Shown: one piece after another, positions 8,981 to 17,417 of the stretch
Layout: the number at the start of each line of letters is the position of its first letter
Numbering within the stretch: the stretch's first letter is position 1
Assembly: GCA_023131055.1 (NCBI GenBank)
Contig: JAGMAB010000003.1
Location: 1-32,697, forward strand
Length of the DNA: 32,697 nt
Direction: 5' to 3'
Source: Candidatus Parcubacteria bacterium
GTDB taxonomy: Bacteria; Patescibacteriota; Minisyncoccia; Minisyncoccales; JAGMAB01
Made by a program: the position numbers and the translations under genes
The notes under the pieces: model-generated
What the model saw: only the letters and a program-made list of their open reading frames with translations
Told to the model about the DNA's origin: nothing
Databases searched by the model: none

Positions 8981-9361
8981 TTATTCTAAAATTTCTTCTA
9001 ATTTTTTAGCGATATTTTTTAATTCAACCTTTTTTTCTTTTGTTTCAATAATCGGTTTAATCGGTTTAACCCGCTCTTTTTTGAGCTTTGAACTGATACG
9101 GGGTTTGTTCAAGAGCATATAGCGGGAAATTTGTTTTTCCATACTCAATTTTTTCCGGAGAGCTTCCAAGTTTTCAGGGTCGCAGCGAAAATTTAAAGTA
9201 GTTACATAAAATTCATTTTGTCTTTTTCTCATTAAAGGATTTACTGCGTCTAAAACTCCTTTTTCTTCCTGAACCAAAGAACATATTTTCTGGGAAAATT
9301 CTTTGGCTTGTTCTTCTGAAAACTCGTGTGATATTAAATATGTGAGCTCGTAAAGTTTCAT
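8981..9361 (-). CDS. rpsF: 30S ribosomal protein S6
   Basis: 30S protein that pairs with S18. 126 residues. The ferredoxin-like S6 domain occupies about residues 1-95, from MKLYELTYLIS through the FYVTTLNFRCDPENLEALRKKL block to SRYMLL. It is followed by a lysine-rich tail (about 96-126) not part of the conserved fold, which is common in S6 proteins of varied length. First gene of the rpsF-ssb-rpsR operon, driven by a candidate promoter in the 65-base gap shared with the divergent HAD gene. No SD is visible before the ATG. Confidence 0.92.
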   Translation of the reverse strand: MKLYELTYLISHEFSEEQAKEFSQKICSLVQEEKGVLDAVNPLMRKRQNEFYVTTLNFRCDPENLEALRKKLSMEKQISRYMLLNKPRISSKLKKERVKPIKPIIETKEKKVELKNIAKKLEEILE

Positions 9362-9369
9362 ATAACTTG

Positions 9370-9398
9370 TTGTAAATTCTATAAGAGTATATTATAAT
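9370..9398 (+). promoter_or_regulatory. Candidate promoter for the HAD phosphatase gene
   Basis: TTGTAA (9370-9375) and a perfect TATAAT (9393-9398) with a 17-base spacer predict a start near 9405 and a leader of about 22 A/T-rich bases. It overlaps the divergent rpsF promoter. Confidence 0.5.
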
Positions 9399-9417
9399 AA
9401 AAATATTAACTCGTCAA
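9391..9417 (-). promoter_or_regulatory. Candidate promoter for rpsF-ssb-rpsR
   Basis: On the minus strand, TTGACG (9417-9412) and TATAAT (9396-9391) are separated by 15 bases, slightly short of optimum. The boxes overlap those of the plus-strand promoter for the HAD gene, so the two divergent promoters would compete for polymerase. Confidence 0.5.
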
Positions 9418-9426
9418 ATAAAAAAA

Positions 9427-10200
9427 ATGAAAAACTTAAAAGAAATAACAAAAGAGGAATTAAAAGCGATAAAAGTAGTAACTTTTGATATAGACGGCGT
9501 GATTATACCAACAGGAACTGAATTAAAAGAAAATCAGGACGGCACTGAATTATATATGAAGTCCAAGCAATTATCAGCGGAATTTATAGAGAATTTGAAG
9601 AAACTTAAAAAATACGTAAAATTAAATTTTTCTTCCGGCAGGAATATCTTATATCTTAAAAGTTTGGTCAATGAAATTTTTGACCGAGATGTTATTCTTC
9701 AAGCGGAAAATGGAAATATTACCTGGCTTGAGGGCAAAATAATCCATCCTGTTTATACTGCGAGATATTTTGATAAATTAAGAGACATAAGGGAAAAAAT
9801 TAAATCAATGATGGTTAGTGATAAAAGAATAAGAGGGTTTGAGCCAAAAATGTTTATTTTGACGCCTCATTGCGAGCAAATGGATGAGATACCTAATTTG
9901 GTTAAACAAGTAGATTCTGAAAACGATTTATATTGTCTTTGGACTAATGAGGGTTATGATATTGGGAGCAAGACAATGAGCAAGGGGGAAGGGATTATTA
10001 ATATAGCCAAAGATTTGAACATTAATGTAAAACAGATTATGACCACCGGGAATAATTATAATGATAAAGAAATGCTTGAAATTGGCAAAGGGGTTTCAGT
10101 GGAGCCGGGCAGGGTTGAGGCGGAATATTTTATTGAACATAAGCCAGAAGAATTAGGCGGTGAATTATTGGCAGAATTTTTACTTAGATATTATCAATGA
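9427..10200 (+). CDS. HAD-superfamily phosphatase (Cof/SPP-like), substrate unknown
   Basis: Predicted cytosolic phosphohydrolase, 257 residues. Motif I is FDIDGVI with the nucleophile and acid/base aspartates at 21 and 23. Motif II is the SSGR serine region, motif III the lysine in MSKGEGI, and motif IV reads TTGNNYNDKEML. In motif IV the first acidic residue of the usual GDxxND is asparagine, leaving only the second. The middle cap segment (ENGNITW onward) resembles the IIB/Cof cap of sugar phosphatases. A sugar or nucleotide-sugar phosphate substrate is plausible but not shown. The TGA stop immediately abuts the stop of convergent trpS with no terminator between. Confidence 0.8.
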   Translation: MKNLKEITKEELKAIKVVTFDIDGVIIPTGTELKENQDGTELYMKSKQLSAEFIENLKKLKKYVKLNFSSGRNILYLKSLVNEIFDRDVILQAENGNITWLEGKIIHPVYTARYFDKLRDIREKIKSMMVSDKRIRGFEPKMFILTPHCEQMDEIPNLVKQVDSENDLYCLWTNEGYDIGSKTMSKGEGIINIAKDLNINVKQIMTTGNNYNDKEMLEIGKGVSVEPGRVEAEYFIEHKPEELGGELLAEFLLRYYQ

Positions 10201-11175
10201 TTACAATAAGCCCATTTTTTGTTTGACTTGTTGGAGTGTTGTTCGGGCAATGGTTTGAGCTTTTTTAGCGCCTTGATTTAAAATTTCTTTGATATAAACT
10301 TCTCGGGCGACAAGTTCTTTTCTTTTTCTTTGGAAAGGTTCAAGTTTCACAATCAAAAGTTCGGCAAGCTGTTTCTTGAATTCAGCGTATCCTTTTCCTT
10401 TAAATTTTTTCTCCAGTTCTTTTACAGGTTTTTCGGAAAACAGAGAATAAATGGTTAAAAGATTGGATATGCCGGGTTTTCTTTTTAAGTCGTATTTTAT
10501 TGTTTTGCCGGTGTCAGTCACAGCTGACATTATTTTTTTTCTAATGGTTTTTGGTTCGTCAAATAAAAACAAGCAGGACTGGGGTATTGATTTTGACATT
10601 TTCTTTTTCGGATTATTCAGAGCCATAATTTTGGCTCCTATTTTTGGAATTTGGGTTTTAGGAATTTTGAATGTTTCGCCGAATTTTTGATTGAATTTTT
10701 TAGCAAGCATTTTTGTGAGTTCAAGATGCTGTTTTTGGTCTTTGCCAATCGGAACAATGTCGGTTTGATAAAGCAAAATATCAGCTGCCATTAAAATTGG
10801 ATAATTAAGAAGTCCTGCGTTAATGTTTTTTTTGAACTGGCGCGATTTTTCTTTGTATTGGGTCATTCTTTGGAGTTCGCCCACAGGACAAATTGTGTTT
10901 AACAGCCAGGTTAATTCAGTGTGTTCTTTGACTTGGGATTGGACAAAAAGCAGGGATTTTTCCGGTTCAATGCCAATGGCTAAATGAGCAATTGCCGTTT
11001 CCATTATTTTTTTTTGGAAATTTATCGGGTCGTAAGGAATAGTTAAAGAGTGCAAGTCAACAATAGAAAAAATACACTCCTGATTTTTCTGAAGTTCAAC
11101 CCATTGTTTTGTCGCTCCCAAGTAATTTCCAATATGCAGTTGTCCTGTCGGCTGAATGCCGCTAAAAATCCTCAT
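10201..11175 (-). CDS. trpS: Tryptophan--tRNA ligase
   Basis: Class I aminoacyl-tRNA synthetase charging tRNA-Trp. 324 residues, typical for the compact bacterial enzyme. The N-terminal signature FSGIQPTGQLHIGNYLGA gives the HIGN motif (residues 14-17). The KMSKS loop is in KKKMSKSIPQS near residue 193. Conserved blocks LLNTICPVGELQRMTQYKEK and YPILMAADILLYQTDIVPIGKDQKQHLEL match TrpRS. The start ATG overlaps the RNase J stop by 4 bases, implying translational coupling. It is the last gene of the long minus-strand run. Confidence 0.97.
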   Translation of the reverse strand: MRIFSGIQPTGQLHIGNYLGATKQWVELQKNQECIFSIVDLHSLTIPYDPINFQKKIMETAIAHLAIGIEPEKSLLFVQSQVKEHTELTWLLNTICPVGELQRMTQYKEKSRQFKKNINAGLLNYPILMAADILLYQTDIVPIGKDQKQHLELTKMLAKKFNQKFGETFKIPKTQIPKIGAKIMALNNPKKKMSKSIPQSCLFLFDEPKTIRKKIMSAVTDTGKTIKYDLKRKPGISNLLTIYSLFSEKPVKELEKKFKGKGYAEFKKQLAELLIVKLEPFQRKRKELVAREVYIKEILNQGAKKAQTIARTTLQQVKQKMGLL

Positions 11176-12857
11176 ACTTCAATTATTACGGGTAATATCA
11201 TTGGTCGGCGCTGGGTTTTTACATATAAGAAATGGCCGAGCTGGTTTCTGATTTCGTCTTTAATATAACTCCAATTTACCGCTCTGCCAGCGCCGGCAGT
11301 TTTATTTATAATATGTATTACTCTTCTTCTTGTTTCCGCTAAAAGGGGTTTTGATTCCCGTAGATAAACAAAGCCTCTTGATATTATGTCGGGCGAACCT
11401 TTGACCTTGCCCGCTTGCCTGTCAACTACGGCTATAATAACAAACATTCCGTCTTTTGACAGCATATGTCTGTCCCGTAAAACAATTTCTCCGACATCGC
11501 CAATTCCCAAACCGTCAACCATTATGTAATTTGACGGCGCTGTTCTTTTGTCGTAAAAAATTCTGTCCTGATTAAGAGTAATTATTTGTCCGTTTTCAGC
11601 GAGCATGATATTTTTTTCTAGTAGACCCATTTCTTGCGCTAATTCAGCGTGAGCTACCAACATTGAATACTGGCCGTGAATAGGCAAAAAGAACTTTGGC
11701 TTCATTATTGCGAGCATTTGTTTCAGTTCTTCTCTTTGCGCGTGGCCGCCGGCATGAATATCCATCATTTTGTAATGAAAGACCTTAACTCCCTGCCTTA
11801 AAATATCGTCTTTCAAAATCTGGACCGTGCGTTCGTTGCCCGGGATAACCGAAGAGGAAAAGATTACTGAATCTCCTTTTTTAAATCTGAGAAATCTGTG
11901 TTCTCTGTTGGTAATGCGCATTAAGACCGCCTCTGTTTCGCCTTGCGCGCCGGTGCATAAAATAGTTATTTTGGAATCAGGATAATCATTGATTTGTTTG
12001 AGCCCGACTAATGTTCCTTTTTTTGTTTTGATATAACCCAATTTCTTGCAGATTTCCACATTTGTTTTCATTGTATAGCCGTCAATGGTTACTTTTCTTC
12101 CGTATTTTTCAGAGAGAGTGATAATTTGCTGGATTCTATTGATAAGAGAGCCGAAAGTAGCTGCGATAATCCTGCCGGGCGCTTTTTGGAAAATTTTTTC
12201 CATATTGTCGTAAATTTCTTTTTCTGAAAGAGAGTGACCTTCTTCTTCCGCGCCGGTAGAGTCAGACATTAAAAGCAGAATTCTTTTTTTGCTCAGGGTT
12301 TCAAGTTTTTCAAAATCAGTTGGCAGGTCATTTATCGGGTGCGGGTCAAATTTGAAATCAGAAGTGTGCAGAATATTGCCGACAGGCGTTTCAATAAAAA
12401 TGCCTAAATTATCAGGAATGTTATGATTTTGCTTGAAAAATTCAATGGAAAAAGGGCCTAATTTTATTTTTGAGCCGTTGTTCACTTGCTGAATATCCAG
12501 TTTTGGCTGATTCGGAAATTCCTCCTGCCTTTTAAGAATTATCGCTTTAGTTAAAGGAGAAGCGAAAATTTCCAAGCCCTGATGCCAGAGTTTTCCAATC
12601 AAATAGGGGACAGCGCCGATATGGTCATAATGGCCGTGAGTAAAAACAATTCCCAAAATGTTTTTTTCCTTGCCTTTGAGATATGAGATATTAGGGATTA
12701 TGCAATCAATTCCGGGCATATCTTCTTCAGGCCAGCGAAGGCCCATATCAATAATCAAAATATCTCTGCCATATTCAAATATGAACATATTTCTTCCCAC
12801 TTCGCCAAGACCGCCAAGAGGAATAATGCGGAGATTTTCTTTGTTTAAATTTGTCAT
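11172..12857 (-). CDS. rnj: Ribonuclease J (metallo-beta-lactamase/beta-CASP)
   Basis: Zinc-dependent endo/5'-3' exoribonuclease for mRNA decay and rRNA maturation in bacteria that use RNase J. 561 residues. Metal-binding HGHYDH gives H74, H76, D78, H79. Later beta-CASP features are LMSDSTGAEEEGHS, TFGSLINRIQQI and IPGNE, plus the HAGGHAQREELKQML and FFLPIHGQYSML blocks. A C-terminal domain of about 110 residues follows. The gene lies directly downstream of tRNA-Leu and overlaps trpS by 4 bases. Whether the rnj1 or rnj2 name applies cannot be told. Confidence 0.95.
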   Translation of the reverse strand: MTNLNKENLRIIPLGGLGEVGRNMFIFEYGRDILIIDMGLRWPEEDMPGIDCIIPNISYLKGKEKNILGIVFTHGHYDHIGAVPYLIGKLWHQGLEIFASPLTKAIILKRQEEFPNQPKLDIQQVNNGSKIKLGPFSIEFFKQNHNIPDNLGIFIETPVGNILHTSDFKFDPHPINDLPTDFEKLETLSKKRILLLMSDSTGAEEEGHSLSEKEIYDNMEKIFQKAPGRIIAATFGSLINRIQQIITLSEKYGRKVTIDGYTMKTNVEICKKLGYIKTKKGTLVGLKQINDYPDSKITILCTGAQGETEAVLMRITNREHRFLRFKKGDSVIFSSSVIPGNERTVQILKDDILRQGVKVFHYKMMDIHAGGHAQREELKQMLAIMKPKFFLPIHGQYSMLVAHAELAQEMGLLEKNIMLAENGQIITLNQDRIFYDKRTAPSNYIMVDGLGIGDVGEIVLRDRHMLSKDGMFVIIAVVDRQAGKVKGSPDIISRGFVYLRESKPLLAETRRRVIHIINKTAGAGRAVNWSYIKDEIRNQLGHFLYVKTQRRPMILPVIIEV

Positions 12858-12888
12858 TTATTTGTTAGTAATAATTAATAATTTTCAC

Positions 12889-12974
12889 TGGTGCGGGCGA
12901 GAGGATTTGAACCTCCACGGACTTGCGTCCACAGCGTTCTGAACGCTGCGCGTCTGCCATTCCGCCACACCCGC
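12889..12974 (-). tRNA. tRNA-Leu (anticodon CAG)
   Basis: Class II tRNA, 86 bases including an encoded CCA (bases 12889-12891 on the plus strand read TGG). The acceptor stem GCGGGTG pairs with CGCCCGC with one G-U. The anticodon arm is CAGCG-TTCAGAA-CGCTG, giving anticodon CAG. A long variable arm and a T-arm with loop TTCAAAT are visible. It lies 9 bases after galU and 31 bases before RNase J on the same strand, so it is probably cut out of a protein-coding transcript. Confidence 0.95.
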
Positions 12975-12983
12975 CGCTTGAGC

Positions 12984-13871
12984 TCATAATTTTAGGTCTT
13001 TAAGATATTGTTTGAAATGATTGTTAAAATCCTGTCGTGAAAGAGCAAATTCTACCACTGTTTTCAGGTATTCAAGTTTGTCGCCGGTATCATAATATTT
13101 AGCGTTTTTTATTTCACAGCCATAAACCGGAAACCCGGTTTTAATTAATTTATTAATGGCGTCAGTGAGCCAAATTTCTCCATCTTTGCCCGGTTTTAAG
13201 TTTTTAATAATATCAAAAATTTCAGGAGGCAAAATATAAGCGCCGTGAGTCGCTAAGTTTGAAGGCGCTTTATTCGGTAAAGGTTTTTCAACTATTTTTT
13301 TAATTTTAAAAACATTTCCATCAAGCGGTTCCATATCAGCAATGCCGTAACGGGAAAGTTGATCTTTTGTTTCAATCCGTACCGCTGAAATTATTACTCC
13401 TTTATATTTTTTATACGCTTCAATCATTTGGGAGAGACGCGGAGGTTGAGCCGTGATAAATTCATCTCCCCATAGCACGGCAAATGGTTCGTCATCAATA
13501 GCCGGCTGGGCAGATAAAATTGGCACGGCATTTCCATAATATTTCCCTTTTTGCCTGATATAAATAAAATTAGCTAATTGAGCAATTTTTTTAATTTGTT
13601 TTAGTCCTTCTTCTTTTCCTTGGGATTCCAAATGTTTTTCCAGTTCAAAAGAACGGTCAAAATGGTCTTCAATTGCCCTTTTTTGCCAGCCGGTAATAAT
13701 AATAATATTTTCAATGCCGGAGGCAACTGCTTCTTCCACCACATACTGAATAATTGGTTTATCCACTACCGGCAGCATTTCTTTCGGCATTGCTTTAGTG
13801 GCTGGCAAGAATCTAGTTCCCCAACCCGCGGCCGGGATTACTACTTTAGTTATTTCTTGCGTTTTAGACAT
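12984..13871 (-). CDS. galU: UTP--glucose-1-phosphate uridylyltransferase
   Basis: Makes UDP-glucose from UTP and glucose-1-phosphate, feeding surface glycan synthesis. 295 residues. The nucleotidyltransferase signature GWGTRFLPATKAMPKEMLPV is at about residues 17-36. KPIIQYVVEEAVASGI, LWGDEF, the EKP block (KKIVEKPLPNKAPSNLA) and GEIWLTDAI match GalU. The start overlaps the end of manC by 8 bases, placing it in one operon with manC and the cupin gene. Substrate specificity for dTTP (RmlA-like) is less likely given the GalU-type signature. Confidence 0.94.
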   Translation of the reverse strand: MSKTQEITKVVIPAAGWGTRFLPATKAMPKEMLPVVDKPIIQYVVEEAVASGIENIIIITGWQKRAIEDHFDRSFELEKHLESQGKEEGLKQIKKIAQLANFIYIRQKGKYYGNAVPILSAQPAIDDEPFAVLWGDEFITAQPPRLSQMIEAYKKYKGVIISAVRIETKDQLSRYGIADMEPLDGNVFKIKKIVEKPLPNKAPSNLATHGAYILPPEIFDIIKNLKPGKDGEIWLTDAINKLIKTGFPVYGCEIKNAKYYDTGDKLEYLKTVVEFALSRQDFNNHFKQYLKDLKL

Positions 13872-14928
13872 ATTTTGTTTTTCCTTGTTTTTTTAATTTT
13901 TCGGTTAATTTTTTGACTTCTTGCGATTTGCGCTTATCACAGACTAAAATTATATCATTAGTTACAGCGATAACCAAGTCTTTTAAGCCGCAAGCCGCCA
14001 CCAACTGCGAGGAGTTTCCATAAACCATAATATTTTTTGAATCAATGCTGATAAAATTACCCTGGGCAAAATTTTTATTTTTCTTGGATAAACAATCTTT
14101 TAACACGCTCCAAGAGCCAATGTCTGACCAGCCGAAATTTACGGGCAGAAAAGCAATATGTTTATAATTCTCAATAATTGAATATTCTAAATTGGCTTTA
14201 TCCATTTCTAAATATTCTTTATCTAAAGTTTTTTTATCTTTCTTGCATTGCTTGATTTTTTGATATCTTTTATAAATATCCGGCACGAATTTTTTGACTA
14301 ATTTTTCAAAAAGTTCTGGCTGGAAAATGAATATTCCGGCATTCCAGAAATATTTTTTTGTTTTTAGATAAACTCGCGCTCTTTTTAAGTTTGGTTTTTC
14401 GCTGAATTGAGTTATATTATAAATTGGCTGTTTGTCTATTTTTTTTATCAATTTTCCCATTTTGAAATATCCAAGTCCTGTGTCGGGAAAATTTGGTTTG
14501 ACGCCAAAAATTAGGATATAATCTGGCTGCTGCTCAATAAATTTTTTGCCGATTAAAATTGCTTGCTGAAATTTTTGTTTATTTTTTATTAAATGGTCTG
14601 AAGGAAAAATAGCTATTGGTTCTTTCATTTCTTTTGGAGAGAGATTTGCCATAAACAAGCAAATTGCGGCTATTCTTTCTCTTTGCGCCGGTTCTAAAAT
14701 TATATTTTTTTTAGGCAAATCAGGAATTTGTTTTTTTACTTCTTTTTTATACTGCTGGTTAGTGGCAATAAAAATATCTGACCAAGGGAAGAGGGGATGC
14801 AGGCGCGCCACTGTTTCCTGAAGCATAGTTTTTTTGCCCAGCAATTTTTGAAATTGTTTTGGCTGGTGCTGTCGGCTGATTGGCCAAAGCCGCGTGCCTT
14901 GGCCCCCGGCCAAAATTAAAAGTTTCAT
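13864..14928 (-). CDS. manC: Mannose-1-phosphate guanylyltransferase (monofunctional)
   Basis: Makes GDP-mannose from GTP and mannose-1-phosphate. 354 residues, covering only the nucleotidyltransferase part. The signature LAGGQGTRLWPISRQHQPKQF lies at the N-terminus (G8-G9-x-G11). FSEKPNLKRA, YFWNAGIFIFQPELF and FGWSDIGSWSVL are typical of ManC/AlgA. The C-terminal type II phosphomannose isomerase cupin found fused in many proteobacterial enzymes is absent, while a separate cupin gene lies immediately upstream and overlaps by 4 bases. Together with galU it would supply two sugar nucleotides for glycan assembly. Confidence 0.93.
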   Translation of the reverse strand: MKLLILAGGQGTRLWPISRQHQPKQFQKLLGKKTMLQETVARLHPLFPWSDIFIATNQQYKKEVKKQIPDLPKKNIILEPAQRERIAAICLFMANLSPKEMKEPIAIFPSDHLIKNKQKFQQAILIGKKFIEQQPDYILIFGVKPNFPDTGLGYFKMGKLIKKIDKQPIYNITQFSEKPNLKRARVYLKTKKYFWNAGIFIFQPELFEKLVKKFVPDIYKRYQKIKQCKKDKKTLDKEYLEMDKANLEYSIIENYKHIAFLPVNFGWSDIGSWSVLKDCLSKKNKNFAQGNFISIDSKNIMVYGNSSQLVAACGLKDLVIAVTNDIILVCDKRKSQEVKKLTEKLKKQGKTKYV

Positions 14929-15494
14929 TTCAAAAAATCTAAGTTTTTAGGCATTGATTTTAATGGTTTTTCAAAACGCAATTTCGGGACTTTTTTATAG
15001 TTTTTGTTTTTAATCCAGCCAGATTTGGTGTAAAAATATCCCGCGCCTTTCATTTTTTCCAGTTCTTCATAAACATTTTTATTTTTCACGGAAACCCAAT
15101 TCGCAATTTTCAGTTCTTTTTTAGAGGGATTGATAATTATAGCGGCGAATTTTTCAGGGAATATTACGCATTCTCCTTTTTTTGCCTCAACTGCCACAAT
15201 GTCTTCAATAATTTTTCCTTTTGCTTTTTGCATTAAGAAAATTGCTTTTCCTTTAAGCACGGTGTAGAGTTCTTGATATTTTCTGGAATTTCTATTGCCT
15301 TTGGTTCTTACAAATTCTTTGCCAAGCATTTTTGGCGGGATTATAGTAATGTCATATCTAATTTCTCCTTTTCTCTTCACTCCTCTATATATATAGTAAA
15401 GCTCAAAATTAGCAGCGGTTTTCAGCCAGTCTTTGTCATAAAGCACTTTCTTTAAGTCATATAGAAATCGTATTTCCGGTTTTTTCATTTCCAT
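14925..15494 (-). CDS. Cupin protein related to archaeal-type glucose-6-phosphate isomerase, metal ligands lost
   Basis: 189 residues whose central part follows the archaeal-type (cupin) phosphoglucose isomerase family: ITIIPPKMLGKEF, then a TKG turn, YQELYTVLKGKAIFLMQ, KKGECVIFP and a final strand ending NWV. In active family members the metal is held by KGHFH histidines, a glutamate and a later histidine. Here the first pair reads G66-N67-R68-N69, the glutamate is kept (E75), and the last histidine position is alanine (about A118). The protein therefore probably cannot bind the metal in the known way. It may be a repurposed sugar-binding or regulatory cupin. It overlaps both neighbours (manC downstream, the transporter protein upstream). 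Family assignment is fairly sure; activity is doubtful. Confidence 0.72.
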   Translation of the reverse strand: MEMKKPEIRFLYDLKKVLYDKDWLKTAANFELYYIYRGVKRKGEIRYDITIIPPKMLGKEFVRTKGNRNSRKYQELYTVLKGKAIFLMQKAKGKIIEDIVAVEAKKGECVIFPEKFAAIIINPSKKELKIANWVSVKNKNVYEELEKMKGAGYFYTKSGWIKNKNYKKVPKLRFEKPLKSMPKNLDFLK

Positions 15495-17416
15495 ACTCTT
15501 TTTGTTTTAATGTACCAATTTTCTATGCCTGAAAATCTTTTTGAAGGGTCGGTGATTATTTTTGTATTTATTCCTTTAATTTCTTGCTGTACGGAAAAAA
15601 GATAATCAGGATTGTATAAGAATACTGCTTGTGTATCGCTAATCAAAATGTTTTGGAATTCTTCCAGGTTTTCTTTTCTTGTTTCTTTATCCATTGACGC
15701 GCGGGCTGATTCCAGTAATTTATCCGCGGTTTTGCTTCCAAAGCCGGTTAAATTTAACCCAGGGTCTTTTTTCTGCGAAGAGTGCCAAAACGGGAAAGGG
15801 TCGGGAATTGCCCCTAGAACTTCTCCGAATAATAAAACTTCAAAATCTCTTGGCTTGATAATTTCTCTTTCCAGAAAAGAAATGTCATAGGTTTTAATTT
15901 CTACTTCAACTCCCAATGCCTGCCATTGAGTTTTTAGAAGAGAGGCAACCGCGATTAATATTGGCTGGTTCACCGTGGTTAAGCAAAGTTTCATTGGAAT
16001 TATTTCTTCAGGCGGTTTCAGACAAATTTCATTAAGTTTCGCGCGTGTTGTTTTTTTAACCTGTCCGGTGCCATTTTCAAGACCAAAAGGCGCTAAAATA
16101 TCTTGTTTGTATTTTTCCTGAAACCTGATTACCGCTTGTTTGGTTTTACTGCCGAAATAACCGGTGATTTCTCCTTCAGGATATATTTCAGGGTCTTTGG
16201 CAAGGCATTTCTGAAGCTCTTTTACTTCCAAACCCTTGGATCCGGTTTGCAGATTGCTTTTGAACTGGAAAGATGATTCTTTTTTAACAATTTTTATTCT
16301 TTGATTGTTTTCATTGGCGACAAATCCAGTATTGTCTAAAATCTCTTTGGCTTTTTCCAAATCAAATTCATATATATATGAAGGTTTTTCAAATCCATAG
16401 ATTTCGGGCAGAATAGGGGAATCAACAATTTTTGCCTGGTTTTCCAAAACCTGTTCTATGATTTCTTGTTTATTGGTTCCATAATTCAGAGCGAGTCTTA
16501 CATCTTTTTCATCCAGTATTTTTGCGCCTTCAGTTGCGTTGTCAGAATTAAAAAACAGGGCAAAATATCTTGGCATAGACAGATTGAGGATGTTGGGGTC
16601 TGACCCCGCCATTTCCTTGTCTAACTGGTCTTTTGTATTAAAAAAAAGAAAAGAGACACGGGAAAGATAGGGTCCTTCGCCAAAATATTTTGGATTAGAT
16701 TCCATTATTAAAGATTTTATATTGCCTTTTTCATCCTGTGATAAACTTTTAAATTGATAAGGACCTGAACTAATCGGTTTTAAATTGTAAGGAGACAAAG
16801 GAAAATTTTGCTCGGAAACATCTTTCCAAATATGCTCGGGAATTATTTTTAAACAGCAGTTTTCAAGGAAAACAGCGGAAGAATCCTTTAATATAAAACG
16901 CACGCCGTATTCAGAGATTTTTTCTATTTTTACGCCAAGCCATCTTGCCCGTAAAGGGCTTTTTATCTCCGGATTTTGAATTGTTTTTATCGTGAAAATT
17001 ACATCGTCTGCTGTTATTAGTTTTTTGTCTGACCAGACAGCATTTTCTTTTAATTTAAACTCGTAAATTTTTCCTTGTTCTAAAATTTCAAAGCTTTCAA
17101 CTAAATCCGGAACAATGCCGTTGACGGAATTATGCTTCATTAAGCCGGCAAACAAAATTTCAACCAGGTCCCGGTCAACATCAGAAACATCAGCGTAAAT
17201 TGGATTGATAAATCTTGGAAAACCAACAACTCCTTCTATATATTGTCCCGCTCTTGCTGGCTTGACTTCCGTGTTGTTGAAATAAAAACTAATTAAAAGA
17301 AAACTTGCTGAAAAGAAAAATAAAATCAAAAAAGCAAAAAAAACATTTTTTTCTTTTTTAGTTAATATATTTAAAAATTGCCTCCACCGAAATAGAATTA
17401 AAAGAGGTTTTTTCAT
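15485..17416 (-). CDS. Family 5 substrate-binding protein with embedded peptidoglycan-binding domain
   Basis: 643 residues. An N-terminal membrane segment (about residues 24-46) anchors the protein outside the cell. The rest is an extracellular solute-binding family 5 (OppA/DppA-like) fold: the PDLVESFEILEQGKIYEFKLKE block, WSDKKLITADDVIFTIK, SGPYQF, a ...RYFALFFN strand and DVRLALNYGTNKQEII. Between its two lobes, about residues 388-464, is a peptidoglycan-binding 1-like module: LQTGSKGLEVKELQKCL, then GYFGSKTKQAVIRFQEKY. The short AGSDPN piece at about 270-275 is encoded by a GGGGTCTGACCCC palindrome, and the surrounding lobe looks shortened. No permease or ATPase gene lies nearby. It overlaps the cupin gene by 10 bases and follows secG by one base. 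Confidence 0.85.
   Translation of the reverse strand: MKKPLLILFRWRQFLNILTKKEKNVFFAFLILFFFSASFLLISFYFNNTEVKPARAGQYIEGVVGFPRFINPIYADVSDVDRDLVEILFAGLMKHNSVNGIVPDLVESFEILEQGKIYEFKLKENAVWSDKKLITADDVIFTIKTIQNPEIKSPLRARWLGVKIEKISEYGVRFILKDSSAVFLENCCLKIIPEHIWKDVSEQNFPLSPYNLKPISSGPYQFKSLSQDEKGNIKSLIMESNPKYFGEGPYLSRVSFLFFNTKDQLDKEMAGSDPNILNLSMPRYFALFFNSDNATEGAKILDEKDVRLALNYGTNKQEIIEQVLENQAKIVDSPILPEIYGFEKPSYIYEFDLEKAKEILDNTGFVANENNQRIKIVKKESSFQFKSNLQTGSKGLEVKELQKCLAKDPEIYPEGEITGYFGSKTKQAVIRFQEKYKQDILAPFGLENGTGQVKKTTRAKLNEICLKPPEEIIPMKLCLTTVNQPILIAVASLLKTQWQALGVEVEIKTYDISFLEREIIKPRDFEVLLFGEVLGAIPDPFPFWHSSQKKDPGLNLTGFGSKTADKLLESARASMDKETRKENLEEFQNILISDTQAVFLYNPDYLFSVQQEIKGINTKIITDPSKRFSGIENWYIKTKRVWK
16595..16607. 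repeat. GGGGTCTGACCCC palindrome inside the substrate-binding protein gene
   Basis: A perfect 6-bp stem around a central T, read in frame on the minus strand as part of AGSDPN. The same core occurs in dnaG at 30534-30547, where it also encodes AGSDP, and a related GGGGTC/GACCCC pair forms the recA-rpsR hairpin. Confidence 0.8.
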
Positions 17417-17417
17417 C

